In this document: in pieces, positions 55,807 to 57,460 of the stretch
Numbering within the stretch: position 1 is the stretch's first letter
How the letters are laid out: each line of letters begins with the position of its first letter
NCBI GenBank assembly: GCA_030576275.1
Contig: JALIBN010000026.1
Coordinates: 122,765 to 180,224 of the forward strand
Length of the DNA stretch: 57,460 nucleotides
Source: Pseudomonadota bacterium
GTDB lineage: Bacteria; Pseudomonadota; Gammaproteobacteria; Nitrosococcales; Methylophagaceae
Direction: 5' to 3'
Notes under the pieces: generated by a model
Databases searched by the model: none
Told to the model about the DNA's origin: nothing
What the model saw: only the letters and a program-made list of their open reading frames with translations
Made by a program: the position numbers and the translations under genes

Positions 55807-56427
55807 ATGATAACACTTTATGGTAGCTCTCAGTCTAGGTCATTTCGTACATTATGGGCCTTAGAAGAAGCTGAACTCTCTTATGAATATACCAAAATAA
55901 AAATAGGTAGCCAAGACAAAAATGGTAGCCAGACAGTCCAGTACAAGACCATTAATCACCAGGGTAAAGTTCCGACACTAGTCGATGACGAACTTATTAT
56001 TACTGAAAGTGCTGCAATACTGAATTACATTGCTATGCTAGCACCGGATAAAAAGCTTATACCAATAAACGATGTTAAGTTGAGAGCAAGCTATGACGAC
56101 ATTAGTTTTTTTGTCCTCGCTGATTTAGAGCAACCATTATGGACTTATGGCAAACATAGTTTTGTCTTACCCAAAGAATTAAGGTTGCCAGAAATAAAGA
56201 AAACGACCGAATATGAGTTTGCAAGATCCATCGATGCATTACAGCATTATTTAGAGAATAAAGACTATGCTATAAACAACCGTTTTACGATGGCTGATAT
56301 TCTAATTGCTCATACATTACACTGGGCTGGAAGTGCTCAATTTACAGTACCGGATAATTTAAGAAACTATGCTCAGCGAATGTATCAACGTCCAGCTTGT
56401 CAGCAGGCATTGCTTAAAGCTTTCTAA
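55807..56427 (+). CDS. Glutathione S-transferase family protein
   Basis: 206 residues. N-terminal thioredoxin-like domain with SSQSRSFRTLWALEEAEL and GKVPTLVDDELIITESAAIL (cis-Pro and Glu-Ser GSH contacts), then an all-helical C-terminal domain with FTMADILIAHTLHWA. Likely cytosolic GSH-dependent detoxification or maleylacetoacetate-isomerase-like; substrate unknown. 43 bp before rarD on the same strand. Confidence 0.9.
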   Translation: MITLYGSSQSRSFRTLWALEEAELSYEYTKIKIGSQDKNGSQTVQYKTINHQGKVPTLVDDELIITESAAILNYIAMLAPDKKLIPINDVKLRASYDDISFFVLADLEQPLWTYGKHSFVLPKELRLPEIKKTTEYEFARSIDALQHYLENKDYAINNRFTMADILIAHTLHWAGSAQFTVPDNLRNYAQRMYQRPACQQALLKAF

Positions 56428-56470
56428 GCAAAAAAATATTAACCGAGTCTAGTAGAAACCGCGAGGAATA

Positions 56471-57340
56471 ATGCAGGGAATCATACTGGCTGTTGCAGCC
56501 TATACCATCTGGGGAATTTTCCCTCTTTTTTTCAGCTATCTGAGTGACATTGCTCCGATTGAAGTTGTTACGCATCGTATTATCTGGTCGTTAGTCGCCA
56601 TGCTACTTATTGGCTTATTATTAAGACGATGGGGTAAATTATTCACTGCATTAACAGATAAAAAGCTTATCGCTTGGATGGGATTATCGGCGCTGCTAAT
56701 CGGCATCAATTGGATGACCTATATTTGGGCTGTTGCCAATCATCGCGTATTAGAATCGAGTTTGGGCTACTTCATGACACCTGTTGTCAGCTTAATACTT
56801 GCTAGGCTTTTTTTTAAAGAACGTCTTCATCCACTGCAGGCATGGGCTGGATTTTTTGCGGTCGTCGCCGTTATTTGGGAGTTTATCAGCCTAGGAACAA
56901 TACCTTGGATAAGCCTTGTGCTTGCGGTTGCTTTTGCTTTTTATGGTGTGGTGAGAAAACATTGTAAAGTTGATGGTATCAGCGGTTTGACGATAGAAAT
57001 GTTCTGGTTATTACCACTAGGAATGGGCTGGATTGCATGGCAATTTTTTGATCAACATAATGACCTTGCTTTTGGTAGTAGCCAAACGGTAACCTTGCTA
57101 TTGATTAGTTCAGGCTTTCTTACTGCTTTGCCTTTAGTTCTATTCGCTATGGCGGCACGTCGCGTTGACCTGTCTATCGTTGGTTTTATTATGTATATTA
57201 ACCCATCGATTCAGTTCTTGATTGCTGTCTTTGTGCTTAATGAATCTTATCCATCACAAAGAATGGTGACGTTTTGTATTATCTGGTTTGCCTTAATATT
57301 ATTTATGATGGGCTTATGGAAAATGCGTAAAGAACCGTAA
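56471..57340 (+). CDS. rarD: RarD family EamA transporter
   Basis: 289 residues, ten membrane helices in two EamA halves. AAYTIWGIFPLFFSYLSDIA and EVVTHRIIWSLVAM at the N-terminus, ALLIGINWMTYIWAVANHR, SLGYFMTPVVSLIL and FYGVVRKHCKVDGISGLTIE match RarD (chloramphenicol-sensitive protein). Inner membrane drug/metabolite transporter; physiological substrate unknown. Complete, in contrast to the decayed EamA gene at 7.2-7.7 kb. Confidence 0.92.
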   Translation: MQGIILAVAAYTIWGIFPLFFSYLSDIAPIEVVTHRIIWSLVAMLLIGLLLRRWGKLFTALTDKKLIAWMGLSALLIGINWMTYIWAVANHRVLESSLGYFMTPVVSLILARLFFKERLHPLQAWAGFFAVVAVIWEFISLGTIPWISLVLAVAFAFYGVVRKHCKVDGISGLTIEMFWLLPLGMGWIAWQFFDQHNDLAFGSSQTVTLLLISSGFLTALPLVLFAMAARRVDLSIVGFIMYINPSIQFLIAVFVLNESYPSQRMVTFCIIWFALILFMMGLWKMRKEP

Positions 57341-57460
57341 AATTAAGTCGTTTTTCTCGTAAATATATCAATAAATTCTACGGCGAAATAACTAGCCTGC
57401 GAAACTTAGAGAAGCAAGTCCAATTATCGCCATCGGACAATATTGATTGAATAAAACCGT

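Overview
The window is an AT-rich bacterial chromosome segment. The gene content and order (nrdAB, bcp, dapA-bamC-MBL-purC, pyrC, ilvI-ilvH-ilvC, pssA, bfr/bfd with a Fur box, dinB, an nrd promoter with NrdR and DnaA boxes) indicate a free-living-type Gammaproteobacterium, possibly a Piscirickettsiaceae/Thiotrichales- or methylotroph-like lineage; no species can be named from sequence alone. No rRNA, tRNA, CRISPR array, complete insertion sequence or prophage was seen. LAYOUT. 1-6.2 kb: lysine-tailed HhH protein (cut by the window edge), glycosyltransferase, RluA-type pseudouridine synthase with a long N-terminal extension, SlyD-like FKBP, a K+ channel with two RCK domains carrying an in-frame 18-residue tandem duplication, and a small partner membrane protein. 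6.5-7.7 kb: two adjacent decayed membrane-protein genes. 7.7-13 kb: Co/Ni efflux protein DmeF, parvulin PpiC, patatin phospholipase, an EAL-domain scrap, the iron-storage pair bfr/bfd, a frameshifted PPOX-family gene and a carboxylesterase. 13-22 kb: two orphan small proteins, dinB, a persulfide dioxygenase-rhodanese fusion, a nitrilase-family amidohydrolase, a gutted MBL-fold pseudogene, ferredoxin-NADP reductase, a cytochrome c-FTR1 iron permease with a candidate Fur box, and a YbaK pseudogene. 22.8-26 kb: a c-di-GMP module (PilZ protein divergent from a MASE1/CHASE/GGDEF cyclase). 26-31.9 kb: SMR transporter, dienelactone hydrolase, SOUL protein, AraC scrap, VC0807-like membrane protein, Tat-exported Csp1-like copper storage protein, TusA-like protein and DUF2007 protein. 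32-40.4 kb: accessory stretch with the most decay (LRR-kinase pseudogene, Ada fragment fused to a truncated DUF2182 gene, broken AAA/OLD-like ATPase) interspersed with intact genes (rRNA-type methyltransferase, YceI, DUF3144, LON-domain protein, VF530). 40.5-57.4 kb: dense intact housekeeping block (nrdBA, bcp, dapA-bamC-mbl-purC, pyrC, ilvIHC, pssA, Bfd-like, GST, rarD) with clear terminators; its only decayed gene is a chemoreceptor remnant. HOW IT FITS TOGETHER. The intact genes handle nucleotide, lysine/peptidoglycan, branched-chain amino-acid and phospholipid synthesis, plus metal handling (Fe: Bfr, Bfd, FTR1; Cu: Csp1; Co/Ni: DmeF) and reactive sulfur detoxification. About a dozen genes for sensing, motility, defence, DNA repair and unknown membrane functions are broken by nonsense codons, frameshifts or deletions, while the biosynthetic core is clean. 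That is the main signal here: ongoing genome erosion, as in recently host-associated or niche-restricted bacteria (inference), although a noisy assembly must be excluded. I found no convincing novel multi-gene system. The best unexplained material is a set of orphan small proteins, a three-fold repeat secreted protein, and short dispersed palindromic elements.
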